Virus record (IMG/VR): IMGVR_UViG_3300027746_000048
Span: 1 to 37,691 of that record
Length of the DNA: 37,691 bases
Direction: 5' to 3' (one strand)
Source of the DNA: a virus
Shown: positions 22,745 to 30,622 of the stretch, in pieces
Layout of the letters: every line of letters starts with the position of its first letter
Numbering within the stretch: position 1 is the first letter of the stretch
Made by a program: the position numbers and the translations under genes
The notes under the pieces: generated by a model
What the model was told of the DNA's origin: nothing
Databases searched by the model: none
The model's input: only the letters and a program-made list of their open reading frames with translations

Positions 22745-22950
22745 CGCCAGCGGGAACAGCTAGCTTTGTGTTCTCGTTGGCAGAAAAAACAGGATGGAGC
22801 GTGGATTATATCTTATGGGAATTGCCTCTCGCCCTTATGACACAAGCGAGCCACGCCTATCTGTGGATGAATGGAGTGAAGTGTCGCAGGGTTGGGGGCG
22901 TAGCGGGAGAAGAATTAGTGAACCTAGAAAAACTGCTTGGGTTAACATAG
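22364..22950 (+). CDS. Tail assembly chaperone, -1 frameshift fusion (gpGT-like)
   Basis: A -1 slip on GGGAAAC at 22732-22738 joins the first 125 residues to 70 residues read from 22738 to the TAG at 22948-22950, giving 195 residues. The -1 frame is open only from 22669, so the two frames overlap by 76 bases. The added T-like part (FSLAEKTGWSVDYILWELP, then ALMTQASHAYLWMNGV) is helical with conserved-looking Trp residues. It has no good independent start apart from a GTG at 22768. The fusion usually binds the tail tube while G binds the tape measure. Confidence 0.88.
22732..22781 (+). promoter_or_regulatory. Programmed -1 ribosomal frameshift signal
   Basis: The heptamer GGGAAAC (22732-22738) is in the exact X XXY YYZ phase of the upstream frame (G GGA AAC). 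A 7-base spacer (22739-22745) leads to a 13-bp stem (22746-22758 with 22769-22781, two G-U pairs, no mismatch) with a 10-base loop. Heptamer, spacer and stem all match known stimulators. Confidence 0.93.
22942..22947 (+). promoter_or_regulatory. TTAACA variant element 19 bp before a start
   Basis: TTAACA followed by TAG stands 19 bp before ATG 22961, matching the spacing of the TTGACA elements. It lies at the end of the frameshift extension. Confidence 0.3.
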
Positions 22951-22960
22951 AACAAAAAAT

Positions 22961-23752
22961 ATGATTACCGTGGAGTTGTTGAACCAAGCGAGGTTTGTCC
23001 ACAAGCTCCAAGAGTATCAAAAAGCCTCTAAAAAGAATATGGCTGATGTTATAAACCAAAAGCTCGGCGATGTTGCCGTTACCGCCATAGGAACTACCTA
23101 CCGAACAAATGCCGCACAGATTGCCTCCGAGCTTCAACGAGTTGAGGGGCAAGTTGTGACCAAGAAAGTGTTTAAGCCCTTTGGCCTTACAAAATCTGGC
23201 AAGGTTAAGAAGCGAAAGATCGGGGAGTATGCCGTTAGATATAAAGCCAAATCAGTCAGCTATGTAGGGACATATAAGCTGGTGAATTGGCTACTTAAAA
23301 ACAGGGGGCTTGCCACACTTGGAAAGACTAAAGAGGGTGTTGGTGGACTTGGAATGGGGGGAGGAAAGCCCGGAACGATTGGAGCATTGGCTCGAAGGCT
23401 AGTGGCCGGAAGAAAGCGTTCAGTTAATTATATTAGGAACGGATGGGCGGCGGCGGCGGCAGTCTTTGGCAAAAGGGCAGGCCTAACACGAGGAGATTAT
23501 AGCCCAGAAGCAATTAAAAGACTTGGCGGAGGCTCAAAAGCAGACAGCAAAAAAGCACAAATGGAGGGGATTATCTTTAATCGAGCCGGCGATCTTGACA
23601 CAAGGTATTACCCAGTAAGGAAAAGGGCTATCTCTGGTGCGGTTAAGGTTGGTATGCCGGGTCTTAAAATGGCTATTGATAAGGTGATGAAAGATATGAA
23701 TGTTTATCTTGCTCGCAAGAATAAAGAGGCGAGTGACAAACTGAAGTTATAG
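22961..23752 (+). CDS. Basic tail-region protein of unknown family
   Basis: 263 residues, strongly basic. An N-terminal helix (VHKLQEYQKASKKNMADV) is followed by a Lys/Gly-rich middle (KSGKVKKRKIGEYAVRYK), a glycine-rich loop (GGLGMGGGKPGTIG) and SVNYIRNGWAAAAAVFG. It lies between the chaperones and the tape measure, which usually adjoin. This may be a tail-completion or DNA- or tape-binding protein. No family is recognised with confidence. Confidence 0.5.
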   Translation: MITVELLNQARFVHKLQEYQKASKKNMADVINQKLGDVAVTAIGTTYRTNAAQIASELQRVEGQVVTKKVFKPFGLTKSGKVKKRKIGEYAVRYKAKSVSYVGTYKLVNWLLKNRGLATLGKTKEGVGGLGMGGGKPGTIGALARRLVAGRKRSVNYIRNGWAAAAAVFGKRAGLTRGDYSPEAIKRLGGGSKADSKKAQMEGIIFNRAGDLDTRYYPVRKRAISGAVKVGMPGLKMAIDKVMKDMNVYLARKNKEASDKLKL

Positions 23753-23753
23753 T

Positions 23754-25181
23754 ATGGCAGACGCAACCCAAGAATTAATGCTCCGAGTCCGAGGGGACAA
23801 TAGCGGAGTAGACAAGGCAGTTGCGGGGACAGAGCGAGCCGTAAAACGCCTTTCTGTTAGCGGGCAAAAGGCCGGTGCGGCCTTTAAGAACTTTAGCCGT
23901 AGTTTGGCAGAAGCTAGAAACGCAAGTGATGTGGCCTCATCTGCGGCAGAAAGCCTCGGACAGATTGTTGGCAAGTCTTTGATGGGGGCAGTAGCGATTG
24001 GCGCGGTTAAGATATTTACAGATCAAGTCAATCGAATGGGGGAGATGCTCAAGGAAACAGCAACCAGCGCACAGAAGTCCTTTGATGATATAGAAAAAGC
24101 TGGGCAAGCGATGAGCCTATCAGAAGCCATCGCCCAAACATCTGCCATTGATGCGAACATAACCTCTATCAATAACAAGCTATCAGAGCTTAATAGAAGC
24201 CCATTTCAAAACTTTATAGCGGGAGCAACTGGGGCAAGGTCTGAGCTTGAGGCATTGGTTAAAACCAATCAAAGATTAAGGGATGTAAAACTTGCCGAGG
24301 GACTGGCGAGTGAGAATGCCAATGATGAGTTGATGTCTGGCCTAGACGCAGAGGAAAAGAAACTGCGTGATATTGATAATGAGTATAGAAAAAGACAGAA
24401 GCTCGCACAAACCATAACAGACCCACAAGCCTCTGCCTCATTTAAGAAAGATGCTGGCGAGATAATGGCAAGACAACGCAACGCCGTTCTGGATAAGCAG
24501 GCTAAGGACAGAGCGGAATCTCAAATCAAATTCGACAAGATGGTGTTTGAGGGCGAACAAAAGTTGGCAGATCAATCAGAGGCAAGGGAGAAAAAGACCG
24601 AGCAGGAAAGAGTACAAAGAAAGATAGACAACAACAACCGCATTTATAGGGAAGAACGATATAACATAGACGAAAAGATTAAAATGGAAAGCGATGCTGA
24701 TGACAGGAAATTTCAGCGTCTAATCCGTGACGCAAATAGGGCAAGGGAGCAACAGAAAAGAACCTCTGAAACAGCCTCTGGCACGGCGGGTGGTGTGCTT
24801 GGCGCAAGCAGGGCTGGTAGTCAAGCTCTCGATGTAGCTAGAAAACAAAGGGAACGACAGCTCAAGACAGAGAATTTTAAGGTTGCCGAGAAGATTGCCC
24901 CAACCCAAAGGGACAGAGAAAAGCTAGCCGCACAGCAAGCCGCAGGGGAAATGCCCTCTTTAGGCGAGCAGATTCGTGGAGGTTTAAGTGGGGTTGACCC
25001 ATCACAACTTGCTAGGGAAGCGGCGGCAAGCAAGTTTGAGAAAGATAGGGCTTTTGGCCCAGCAAAGATGACTGGAACACAGGGCAAACTAGGCGAAGAA
25101 AAAAGCAGTTTAAGCAACGAGACTTTGACTGCACTTAAATCATTGGTCGAACTTATGAAATCCGCAACCCTTGTAAATTAA
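23754..25181 (+). CDS. Tail tape measure protein, short
   Basis: 475 residues, almost wholly helical and coiled coil, with an N-terminal RVRGDNSGVDKAVAGTER segment typical of tape measures, one hydrophobic stretch (about 72-92, IVGKSLMGAVAIGAVKIF), and long Arg/Glu/Lys/Gln-rich heptads in the middle. At about 0.15 nm per residue it implies a tail near 70 nm, a short siphovirus tail. No peptidase or lytic domain is visible. Position after chaperone genes and before the tail-tip genes is diagnostic. Confidence 0.85.
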   Translation: MADATQELMLRVRGDNSGVDKAVAGTERAVKRLSVSGQKAGAAFKNFSRSLAEARNASDVASSAAESLGQIVGKSLMGAVAIGAVKIFTDQVNRMGEMLKETATSAQKSFDDIEKAGQAMSLSEAIAQTSAIDANITSINNKLSELNRSPFQNFIAGATGARSELEALVKTNQRLRDVKLAEGLASENANDELMSGLDAEEKKLRDIDNEYRKRQKLAQTITDPQASASFKKDAGEIMARQRNAVLDKQAKDRAESQIKFDKMVFEGEQKLADQSEAREKKTEQERVQRKIDNNNRIYREERYNIDEKIKMESDADDRKFQRLIRDANRAREQQKRTSETASGTAGGVLGASRAGSQALDVARKQRERQLKTENFKVAEKIAPTQRDREKLAAQQAAGEMPSLGEQIRGGLSGVDPSQLAREAAASKFEKDRAFGPAKMTGTQGKLGEEKSSLSNETLTALKSLVELMKSATLVN

Positions 25182-25182
25182 T

Positions 25183-25863
25183 ATGGCATTCGCTATCATT
25201 GGCTCGCAAATCAACACGAAGATTTTACAGAGGCAAAACTTCTCTAAAGAACCCAACGGCCTAGAAACCATCATAGAGTCTTATGCCATCAAGACGGAAA
25301 ACAGAGACACCCTTGTTCCAAATAAAAATACAACTCATACCGCTTTTTCCTTATCTAGCACTAAGTACCCCAGAATGGTTGTAGAATCTGTAACCACAGA
25401 AGAACAAGATGGCGGTGTCACTCAAATGCTTGTTACATTTGTTGGAACTACAACCTCTTCTGGGTTGCCCCCTGCCATTGTTAGACTTATTCCAACGCCC
25501 GATGCTGGAATATATGGCCCAGCTATGATCATTGAGGCAGAGTATTTAACAGATTTGAGCGAAACTCAATTTATACTGAATGGTTGTGGGGGGCAAGTTA
25601 TAGAAGTTGGACTTATCCCGCCATTCGGAACTGGAATTAAAATGCCCTCTAATATCAATGGAACTGTTATGCCGTCAGACCCGAGAACGCCATTTTCCCA
25701 ACAAACCTCGCAGTTTGCAATCAAATATCACGGCTATTTACAACAGAGCATAGCTTGTGAAAAGCGTGGTTTGTTTCTTGTTGCCAGAGTAATCTTTATT
25801 GAATCGCAATCTGGGCTATTTGTAAGTGGCGCAACTCCATTTTCATCGGGTAAAAAAGCGTGA
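25183..25863 (+). CDS. Tail-tip or virion protein of unknown family
   Basis: 226 residues, AT-richer, beta-dominated, few charges. Phrases include LETIIESYAIKTENRDTLVP, MVVESVTTEEQDGGVTQML and EVGLIPPFGTGIKM. It follows the tape measure by one base, which is the usual place for distal tail (Dit-like) proteins, though no Dit motif can be read. Its end overlaps the next GTG (GTGA). Confidence 0.5.
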   Translation: MAFAIIGSQINTKILQRQNFSKEPNGLETIIESYAIKTENRDTLVPNKNTTHTAFSLSSTKYPRMVVESVTTEEQDGGVTQMLVTFVGTTTSSGLPPAIVRLIPTPDAGIYGPAMIIEAEYLTDLSETQFILNGCGGQVIEVGLIPPFGTGIKMPSNINGTVMPSDPRTPFSQQTSQFAIKYHGYLQQSIACEKRGLFLVARVIFIESQSGLFVSGATPFSSGKKA

Positions 25864-26096
25864 GAGAGCCAGAATTAAAAGAGCTTCAAGGGACTTCCAG
25901 ATTAGCCAGAGGGTTCTTTAATAGGCTCATACGCCGAATTGAATGCACCAAGCCGACAGCTGGCGGTGGCATAACTATTGTTGAGCAAGACAATGGATTT
26001 CAAATTTCTAGCTCTGGTGGCGAATATAATGTGGTTACGCTCAATGTATGTAGCAACGGAACCCCCGATACCCTAGTTGTGCTTTCGCCGAAATAG
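25860..26096 (+). CDS. Small tail-region protein
   Basis: 78 residues from GTG 25860, which overlaps the previous stop. The N-terminal half is basic and helical (LQGTSRLARGFFNRLIRR), the C-terminal half is beta (TIVEQDNGFQISSSGG). Both neighbours are virion proteins. Family unknown. Confidence 0.5.
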   Translation: MREPELKELQGTSRLARGFFNRLIRRIECTKPTAGGGITIVEQDNGFQISSSGGEYNVVTLNVCSNGTPDTLVVLSPK

Positions 26097-26098
26097 GA

Positions 26099-26104
26099 TT
26101 GACA
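26099..26104 (+). promoter_or_regulatory. TTGACA element 21 bp before a start
   Basis: GGATTGACATA, identical over 11 bases to the element at 17917-17927, stands 21 bp before ATG 26120. TAGGAG follows as ribosome site. Confidence 0.4.
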
Positions 26105-26119
26105 TAATAGGAGCATCAA

Positions 26120-27820
26120 ATGGCTCAATCGCTAGACATATATATTGACACAACCAACGGCTCTTTAATTACTGCGGGTGCGGCAAGGCAGGGCGCGTTG
26201 CCAACCTTAACCAGAAGTGACTCATACAATCTTCGGTTACGACTACAAGAAAGGGATTCCAACGGATATGCTAGGGATTTGGACACAACCGGCTCATCGG
26301 TTAAATTTGGAATTGGAGGGATTGATGATGGGCCATCAGATGGACAATTTAAGCTGGTTCTAAATAGCGTCACATCAAATGCCATTTCTTTTAACGCAAC
26401 AACCACTCAATTCTATAATGCTATTTCTGCTATCGCAGGTTCTGGGGTTGGCGTAACAACTTACGGCCAAGAACAATTCGCCTATCTCATCACTTCTGCA
26501 ACAGCAAACACCGCCATGTCGTTCGGGGGTTCTGCCTTTACGCTTTTTCCGACTAGCTCTGTTCTTGTAAGCACACGCAGATTCCCCGCTTCCTCAGTTG
26601 CCGCACAGCAAGTTGTTCGATTGGTTCGCAACCCCGCCGTCTTTTCTGACACATTCGTTGCCTCTCCTACGGCTGGCGTTGTCTCTCTGACTAAAATTCA
26701 AGACGGCTCTGCCACACAGAACGAGACTTACAACTTGGCCGTTGGCTCGGATGCAGAGGGTGGCTCGGTTGTTCTTAACTTCGGCACTAACTCAACAACG
26801 GCTATTCCGATTGGAGCAAGTGCGACTAGCTTTGCCGAAGCCCTCACATCAATCACGGCGATAAGCAACGGAAATGTAAGCGTTGATCTGGGCAACAATG
26901 CAGGAAACTACTCGATCTCGTTCGTGCGTAATCTTGGCCTTACAAACATCACTACTGCCCTCACCCTTGATGCTAGCGGGGTGATATTTGGGAGCTTTCT
27001 GCAAACCACAGTCACAATGGCAACGGCTGAACTTGACGAGTTATTTGCTGAAACTGGCGAAGATACCATAACATCAAAAGTTGAGGTAAGTCTGACGCAA
27101 AATGGAACGCCAAAAACAATTCTTCAGACCGATGTTACGGTTCGCCGTGATTTATTGACCAGCGGTTCCGCTGTCCCGGCGGCCCAAGCGAGCTACCTTA
27201 CTTCCGCAGAGAGCTACGCCGCCTTTGTCGCTAACTCCACGACTGGGGTTAATGCAACAGCTCGTGGCCTTGCCGATTCCTCTGCCGTTACCTCGGTCGC
27301 CTTTGGTGCTAGGACGCTTAATAATAGCTCTGGCACGGCAGTCGTTAGTTATGGGGCAGGGCTTTCCTTTGCCAACACTCCCCTTGGATTCTATGGGGCA
27401 ACAGTTACGGCTCAACCCTCTGGAGTAAATATTGTCTCTGGCCTCACAAACCTTGGCCTGCTTTCCTACACCCAGCCTACCGCAGTTAATGTTGTTTCTG
27501 GTCTAATCAATACTGGTCTAATCGCAAGTGGAGTTAGCTACGGAGTGCTTCCGCAATCCTCCTATACCGTCACAACCCTAACCTCCGTAACCTTTGGAAC
27601 GGTTGCTGGAAACGATCAGCATTATCGAGATGTTGTTGTGACTGGTGCGCTAGTAAATGATATTGTTTTAGTGGGCTTACCAACGGCAATTTCAGCGGGG
27701 GCAATTATTCAAGGCGTAGTTTATAAGACTAACACAGTCTGCTTGTCTTGTGTAAATGCGGACAGCGTTCCTAGGGATGTAAATACCGCAACCTACCGAA
27801 TAACCGTCATCGGTTATTAA
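26120..27820 (+). CDS. Large beta-rich virion protein, likely tail fibre or baseplate
   Basis: 566 residues, Thr/Ser/Ala/Val-rich, no long helices. The N-terminus has LDIYIDTTNGSLITAG and SYNLRLRLQERDSNGYARDLD, a pattern of phage fibre attachment domains. The middle repeats lectin-like beta strands (VSLTKIQDGSATQNETY). The end has two copies of N(I or V)VSGL(T or I)N, GL around residues 434-470, and a closing globular part with TVTTLTSVTFGTVAG. Probably a fibre or receptor-binding spike shaft. The gene lies beside other virion genes and before lysis. Confidence 0.6.
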   Translation: MAQSLDIYIDTTNGSLITAGAARQGALPTLTRSDSYNLRLRLQERDSNGYARDLDTTGSSVKFGIGGIDDGPSDGQFKLVLNSVTSNAISFNATTTQFYNAISAIAGSGVGVTTYGQEQFAYLITSATANTAMSFGGSAFTLFPTSSVLVSTRRFPASSVAAQQVVRLVRNPAVFSDTFVASPTAGVVSLTKIQDGSATQNETYNLAVGSDAEGGSVVLNFGTNSTTAIPIGASATSFAEALTSITAISNGNVSVDLGNNAGNYSISFVRNLGLTNITTALTLDASGVIFGSFLQTTVTMATAELDELFAETGEDTITSKVEVSLTQNGTPKTILQTDVTVRRDLLTSGSAVPAAQASYLTSAESYAAFVANSTTGVNATARGLADSSAVTSVAFGARTLNNSSGTAVVSYGAGLSFANTPLGFYGATVTAQPSGVNIVSGLTNLGLLSYTQPTAVNVVSGLINTGLIASGVSYGVLPQSSYTVTTLTSVTFGTVAGNDQHYRDVVVTGALVNDIVLVGLPTAISAGAIIQGVVYKTNTVCLSCVNADSVPRDVNTATYRITVIGY

Positions 27821-27823
27821 AGC

Positions 27824-27837
27824 AGGGCAGTTGCCCT
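27824..27837 (+). terminator. Short hairpin after the fibre gene
   Basis: AGGGC (27824-27828) pairs with GCCCT (27833-27837) around AGTT, four bases after the stop. No T-tract follows, so it may be an mRNA 3' stabiliser. Confidence 0.35.
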
Positions 27838-27849
27838 AAAGAAATCCTT

Positions 27850-28446
27850 ATGGGAAAGATTCTTCACGCTAGTGATAGTGGATATTTTATTGATTGCATA
27901 CAAGAAAGCACAAACAGCAGAGATGGTGTATGGTCTTTAGAAAAGGCTATGCAAACTTACTGGCGTGTTAGGACTTGGACATTTTCTGCAAGTGGCATAG
28001 CCACAAACAACGATGACCCATCGGACTTCTTTCCAATCTCCTCAACAATTACAGACATAACTAGCCACGATGAACAAACAGGCCTTCCACAGACCCTAGA
28101 GGAGGGCTTGGTTTGCGGTAATTACTTTGAATTTTTTGGTGCGTCAAGGTACGAAGCATTTATAGGATTTTATGGCACAAAGACAAATGGGGGTCTTTAT
28201 AATTCTGGTTTGGTGGGCGAAGTATTAGATTATAGAACAGACCCTTTAGAGTTCGTTTTTTCAGCCGAAGGCTCATCTGCTTTTAGTATTTCAATTTTGG
28301 GCGCAAACATCCCAATCAGTATGCTTTTTCAAAATGACGAAGAAGAATTTTCATATACAATAACTAGCGGCTCAGCAACTCTTACCCCGACGCTTTGGTG
28401 GTCTTATGGAGGAACATACAGCACCTCTACTGGGGCTAGGCTTTGA
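27850..28446 (+). CDS. Virion-associated protein of unknown family
   Basis: 198 residues. Aromatic-rich and acidic: GVWSLEKAMQTYWRVRTW is a segment I have seen in phage tail proteins. Further phrases are GNYFEFFGASRYEAFIGFYG and ISMLFQNDEEEFSYTITSG. No membrane segment. Placed between fibre and lysis genes, it may be a tail accessory. Its stop (TGA) lies in a TTTGACA that precedes the holin-like gene. Confidence 0.5.
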   Translation: MGKILHASDSGYFIDCIQESTNSRDGVWSLEKAMQTYWRVRTWTFSASGIATNNDDPSDFFPISSTITDITSHDEQTGLPQTLEEGLVCGNYFEFFGASRYEAFIGFYGTKTNGGLYNSGLVGEVLDYRTDPLEFVFSAEGSSAFSISILGANIPISMLFQNDEEEFSYTITSGSATLTPTLWWSYGGTYSTSTGARL

Positions 28447-28448
28447 CA
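28443..28448 (+). promoter_or_regulatory. TTGACA element 20 bp before a start
   Basis: TTGACA followed by a run of C, overlapping the upstream TGA and standing 20 bp before ATG 28463. It heads the lysis cassette. Confidence 0.35.
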
Positions 28449-28462
28449 CCCCCCCCTTTCTT

Positions 28463-28633
28463 ATGAACCAAATCTTAACCTTCATTCAGTCGCAAGATGT
28501 GTTTGCTTGGGTAGGTGCGTTGGTTGCCCTTCTCTCTGCCGTGATCGCAGTTGCCTCTTTGATTCCCGGTGACGAGCCAGAGAACACGCTCCAAAAGATT
28601 GTCGATTTCCTCTCGAAGTTCTCACGGAAATAA
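28463..28633 (+). CDS. Holin-like small membrane protein
   Basis: 56 residues from ATG 28463. One strong membrane segment (VFAWVGALVALLSAVIAVAS) and a polar C-terminus (GDEPENTLQKIVDFLSKFSR). Position ahead of two further membrane genes and the endolysin is that of a holin. The open frame extends upstream to 28406 but the extra residues overlap the previous gene and have no support. Confidence 0.6.
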   Translation: MNQILTFIQSQDVFAWVGALVALLSAVIAVASLIPGDEPENTLQKIVDFLSKFSRK

Positions 28634-28635
28634 CA

Positions 28636-28797
28636 ATGTGGGAGGCCATTCTCGCCTCGCTTGCTGGTGTAATAGGAATCATCGCTTGGTGGACAAAGAA
28701 CCGAGCCAAGACAAGAAAAGAACGAGACGATGAAGAGATTGCTTACAACCGCCGTTTGCGGGATGCAGAAGTGGATTCTTGGATTCATCGTCGCTAG
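28636..28797 (+). CDS. Rz-like small membrane protein (spanin candidate)
   Basis: 53 residues: a hydrophobic N-terminus (AILASLAGVIGIIAWW) followed by a highly charged helix (KNRAKTRKERDDEEIAYNRR). It starts two bases after the holin-like gene. Its 3' part overlaps the lipoprotein gene at 28730 out of frame, the arrangement known for Rz/Rz1 spanin pairs. It is short for an Rz. Confidence 0.5.
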   Translation: MWEAILASLAGVIGIIAWWTKNRAKTRKERDDEEIAYNRRLRDAEVDSWIHRR

Positions 28798-29008
28798 TTT
28801 GCTTTGTGGGTGCGTAACAACCCGCCCTTACGACATTGGCGAAGTCCCGAACCAAGATTCAATTACCGACTACATTATGCGGTGGGACAAGCTCGACCGA
28901 AACAAATCAACCCCAGAAGAATACAGACAGCTTTTTGGGCAATCGCTCAAAACGATTTCTCGACTCGTGGAGGAGAATGAACGACTCAGAAAGAGGCTCG
29001 ATCAATGA
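28730..29008 (+). CDS. Lipoprotein in lysis cassette (Rz1 or o-spanin candidate)
   Basis: 92 residues from ATG 28730; ATG 28763 would give 81. A signal peptide (KWILGFIVASLLCGC) ends at a Cys that can be lipidated. The mature part is polar and helical with C-terminal heptads (RLVEENERLRKRLDQ). It overlaps the Rz-like gene by 68 bases and its stop overlaps the endolysin ATG, so it is part of one lysis operon. A longer than usual Rz1 is inferred. Confidence 0.55.
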   Translation: MKRLLTTAVCGMQKWILGFIVASLLCGCVTTRPYDIGEVPNQDSITDYIMRWDKLDRNKSTPEEYRQLFGQSLKTISRLVEENERLRKRLDQ

Positions 29009-29511
29009 CGATTCGAGAGGCGGTGGAGCGGTCAAGAAGCCATATAGAAAAGTGTGAGCCTAGTTTTGGCAAGAGGGTAGGGGCTTGGTATAGCGAGTTG
29101 ATGAGCAAAAAGATTCCGGTGCTGATCTATTGTTCGGTGCGTACCCCTCAAGAGCAAGAGGAACTTTACGCCCAAGGCCGAACCAAGGCTGGGAGGAAAG
29201 TCACAAACGCTCGTGGAATACCCCCACAATCGCTCCACATTGACCAAGGTAAAGGGAGTCACGCAATCGACTATGTTCCCCTTGCTCGCACTCCTAGTGG
29301 CGATCTAGTGGCCTCTTGGGACGATGACCAAGGCTATTCGATCACACGCAAGATTGCCGAGAAGCACGGCTTGCGTGGGTTAGACTGGGAACAGCCCCAC
29401 CTAGAGGATGCGAATATCTCTGGATGGCGGGAACTTGTCTCGCCACAAAAGCAACAAGTGAACAAGCAAAAGATTTCTCTAGTAAGTAAGCGTTCGTGGT
29501 CTAGCAGATAA
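29005..29511 (+). CDS. Endolysin, M15 peptidase family
   Basis: 168 residues. The M15 (VanY/D-Ala-D-Ala carboxypeptidase-like) layout is visible: CSVRTPQEQEELYAQGR, then SLHIDQGKGSHAIDYVP with H78 and D89 as zinc ligands, then GLDWEQPHLE with H132 as the third ligand and E129 as likely catalytic acid. These are the marks of L-Ala-D-Glu or D-Ala peptidase endolysins. No signal peptide is seen, so it needs the holin. The C-terminal 20 residues are basic. ATG overlaps the upstream stop. Confidence 0.8.
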   Translation: MTIREAVERSRSHIEKCEPSFGKRVGAWYSELMSKKIPVLIYCSVRTPQEQEELYAQGRTKAGRKVTNARGIPPQSLHIDQGKGSHAIDYVPLARTPSGDLVASWDDDQGYSITRKIAEKHGLRGLDWEQPHLEDANISGWRELVSPQKQQVNKQKISLVSKRSWSSR

Positions 29512-29514
29512 AGG

Positions 29515-29874
29515 ATGACATCAGAGCAGGGCGTGGAGAAAACCAGCGAGGAAGTTTTTACAAAGAAGCACGATTTACATCTCACTACTTTGCAAATGGC
29601 GGCGGTCGAATCGATGGAGAGGAAATATAAAAAGGGGGTAGTAGAACACGGCGGGACAAAATTGTGGGAGATGCCCACGGCACGACTCGTAGAGAACGCA
29701 ATCGAGGAGGCGACCGACCAACTAACCTATCTGCTTACCCTTCGACAACAAATGCACATTGTGATGGAGCTTGCTAGGGATGGATGCACGGACGAAACAT
29801 TGACAAATCCTAGAGCTAGAGAGTGTTGTAATTTAATTTACACAACTCTTACAGGTCAATCTAAACCCTTATGA
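29515..29874 (+). CDS. MazG-like / DUF5664-type protein
   Basis: 119 residues. YKKGVVEHGGTKLWEMPT, then LVENAIEEATDQLTYLLTLR, reads like a small MazG-type helix pair: the EExxDxxxY arrangement binds metal in nucleotide pyrophosphohydrolases. In phages such proteins clear modified or alarmone nucleotides. It starts three bases after the endolysin gene and its stop overlaps the phosphoesterase ATG, so it marks the start of the metabolism block. Confidence 0.6.
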   Translation: MTSEQGVEKTSEEVFTKKHDLHLTTLQMAAVESMERKYKKGVVEHGGTKLWEMPTARLVENAIEEATDQLTYLLTLRQQMHIVMELARDGCTDETLTNPRARECCNLIYTTLTGQSKPL

Positions 29875-30620
29875 AGCCAATAAAGTTTGTCGCTTGTGGT
29901 GATATCCACGGCGATGAACAAGACGCTCCCTCGGTGAAAGCCCTGCTCGCTTTTACCAAGGAATACATTGGCAAGGATGGGGGACTTGTGGTTTGCATCG
30001 GCGACCTCTGGGACTTCCGAGCGATTCGCAAGGGGGCAGGCGATGAGGAACAAGCATCGAGTCTGCAAAAGGATTGGGACGCAGGGGAGGAGTTTATTCG
30101 AGAGTTCTTTAAGTTTGGGGATGAGAGAATCTTTTTAAGGGGTAATCACGACGAGCGCATTTTTGATATGGCTAGGAACTGCCGAAGCGGAGTAGCTCGT
30201 GACTACGCTAACGATGGAATAGAGAATATAGAATTGATAATGAAGGAAACCAAAGCGAGAATGTTCCCCTATGATTCAGTCGGTGGAATCTACAAGTGCG
30301 GGACGCTCTCATTCGCACACGGTTACGGCCACGCAATGCACTCTGCCAAACAACACAGCGATGCGTATGGGGATGTTATCTTCGGCCACACCCACGCCAT
30401 TGACTATTTCCGTAGCGTGTCGATCGACCCCCGGACTGGCTACAATATCGGATGCCTCTGCAACAAAACTCCAGAATATAATCGAGGCCAACTCCGTAGA
30501 CTCCGCTGGCAACACGGCTGGGCATTCGGAGCGATCTATCCCGACAAGACGCACGAGGTATTCCAAGCAAGGCAGAGGGGCAACAAGTTTTATTTACCGA
30601 CTGACATAAAGGCATTTTAA
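29871..30620 (+). CDS. Calcineurin-like metallophosphoesterase
   Basis: 249 residues with the complete motif set: GDIHG (10-14), GDLWD (44-48), GNHDE (91-95), H150 and GHTH (172-175). The fold uses two metals to hydrolyse phosphoesters. Phage relatives act on DNA ends, cyclic nucleotides or protein phosphates; the substrate here is unknown. It is coupled to the MazG-like gene (ATGA). No signal peptide, so it acts in the cytoplasm. A role in DNA or nucleotide turnover is inferred. Confidence 0.88.
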   Translation: MKPIKFVACGDIHGDEQDAPSVKALLAFTKEYIGKDGGLVVCIGDLWDFRAIRKGAGDEEQASSLQKDWDAGEEFIREFFKFGDERIFLRGNHDERIFDMARNCRSGVARDYANDGIENIELIMKETKARMFPYDSVGGIYKCGTLSFAHGYGHAMHSAKQHSDAYGDVIFGHTHAIDYFRSVSIDPRTGYNIGCLCNKTPEYNRGQLRRLRWQHGWAFGAIYPDKTHEVFQARQRGNKFYLPTDIKAF

Positions 30621-30622
30621 TT

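Noticed and set aside
10928-28448. TTGACA elements as ordinary sigma-70 -35 boxes
   Set aside because: A -10 box at 16-18 bp would fall on or after the start codon, and none is visible there.
30270-30609. Additional frames on both strands within the phosphoesterase gene
   Set aside because: The phosphoesterase frame has every catalytic motif; the others are shadows.
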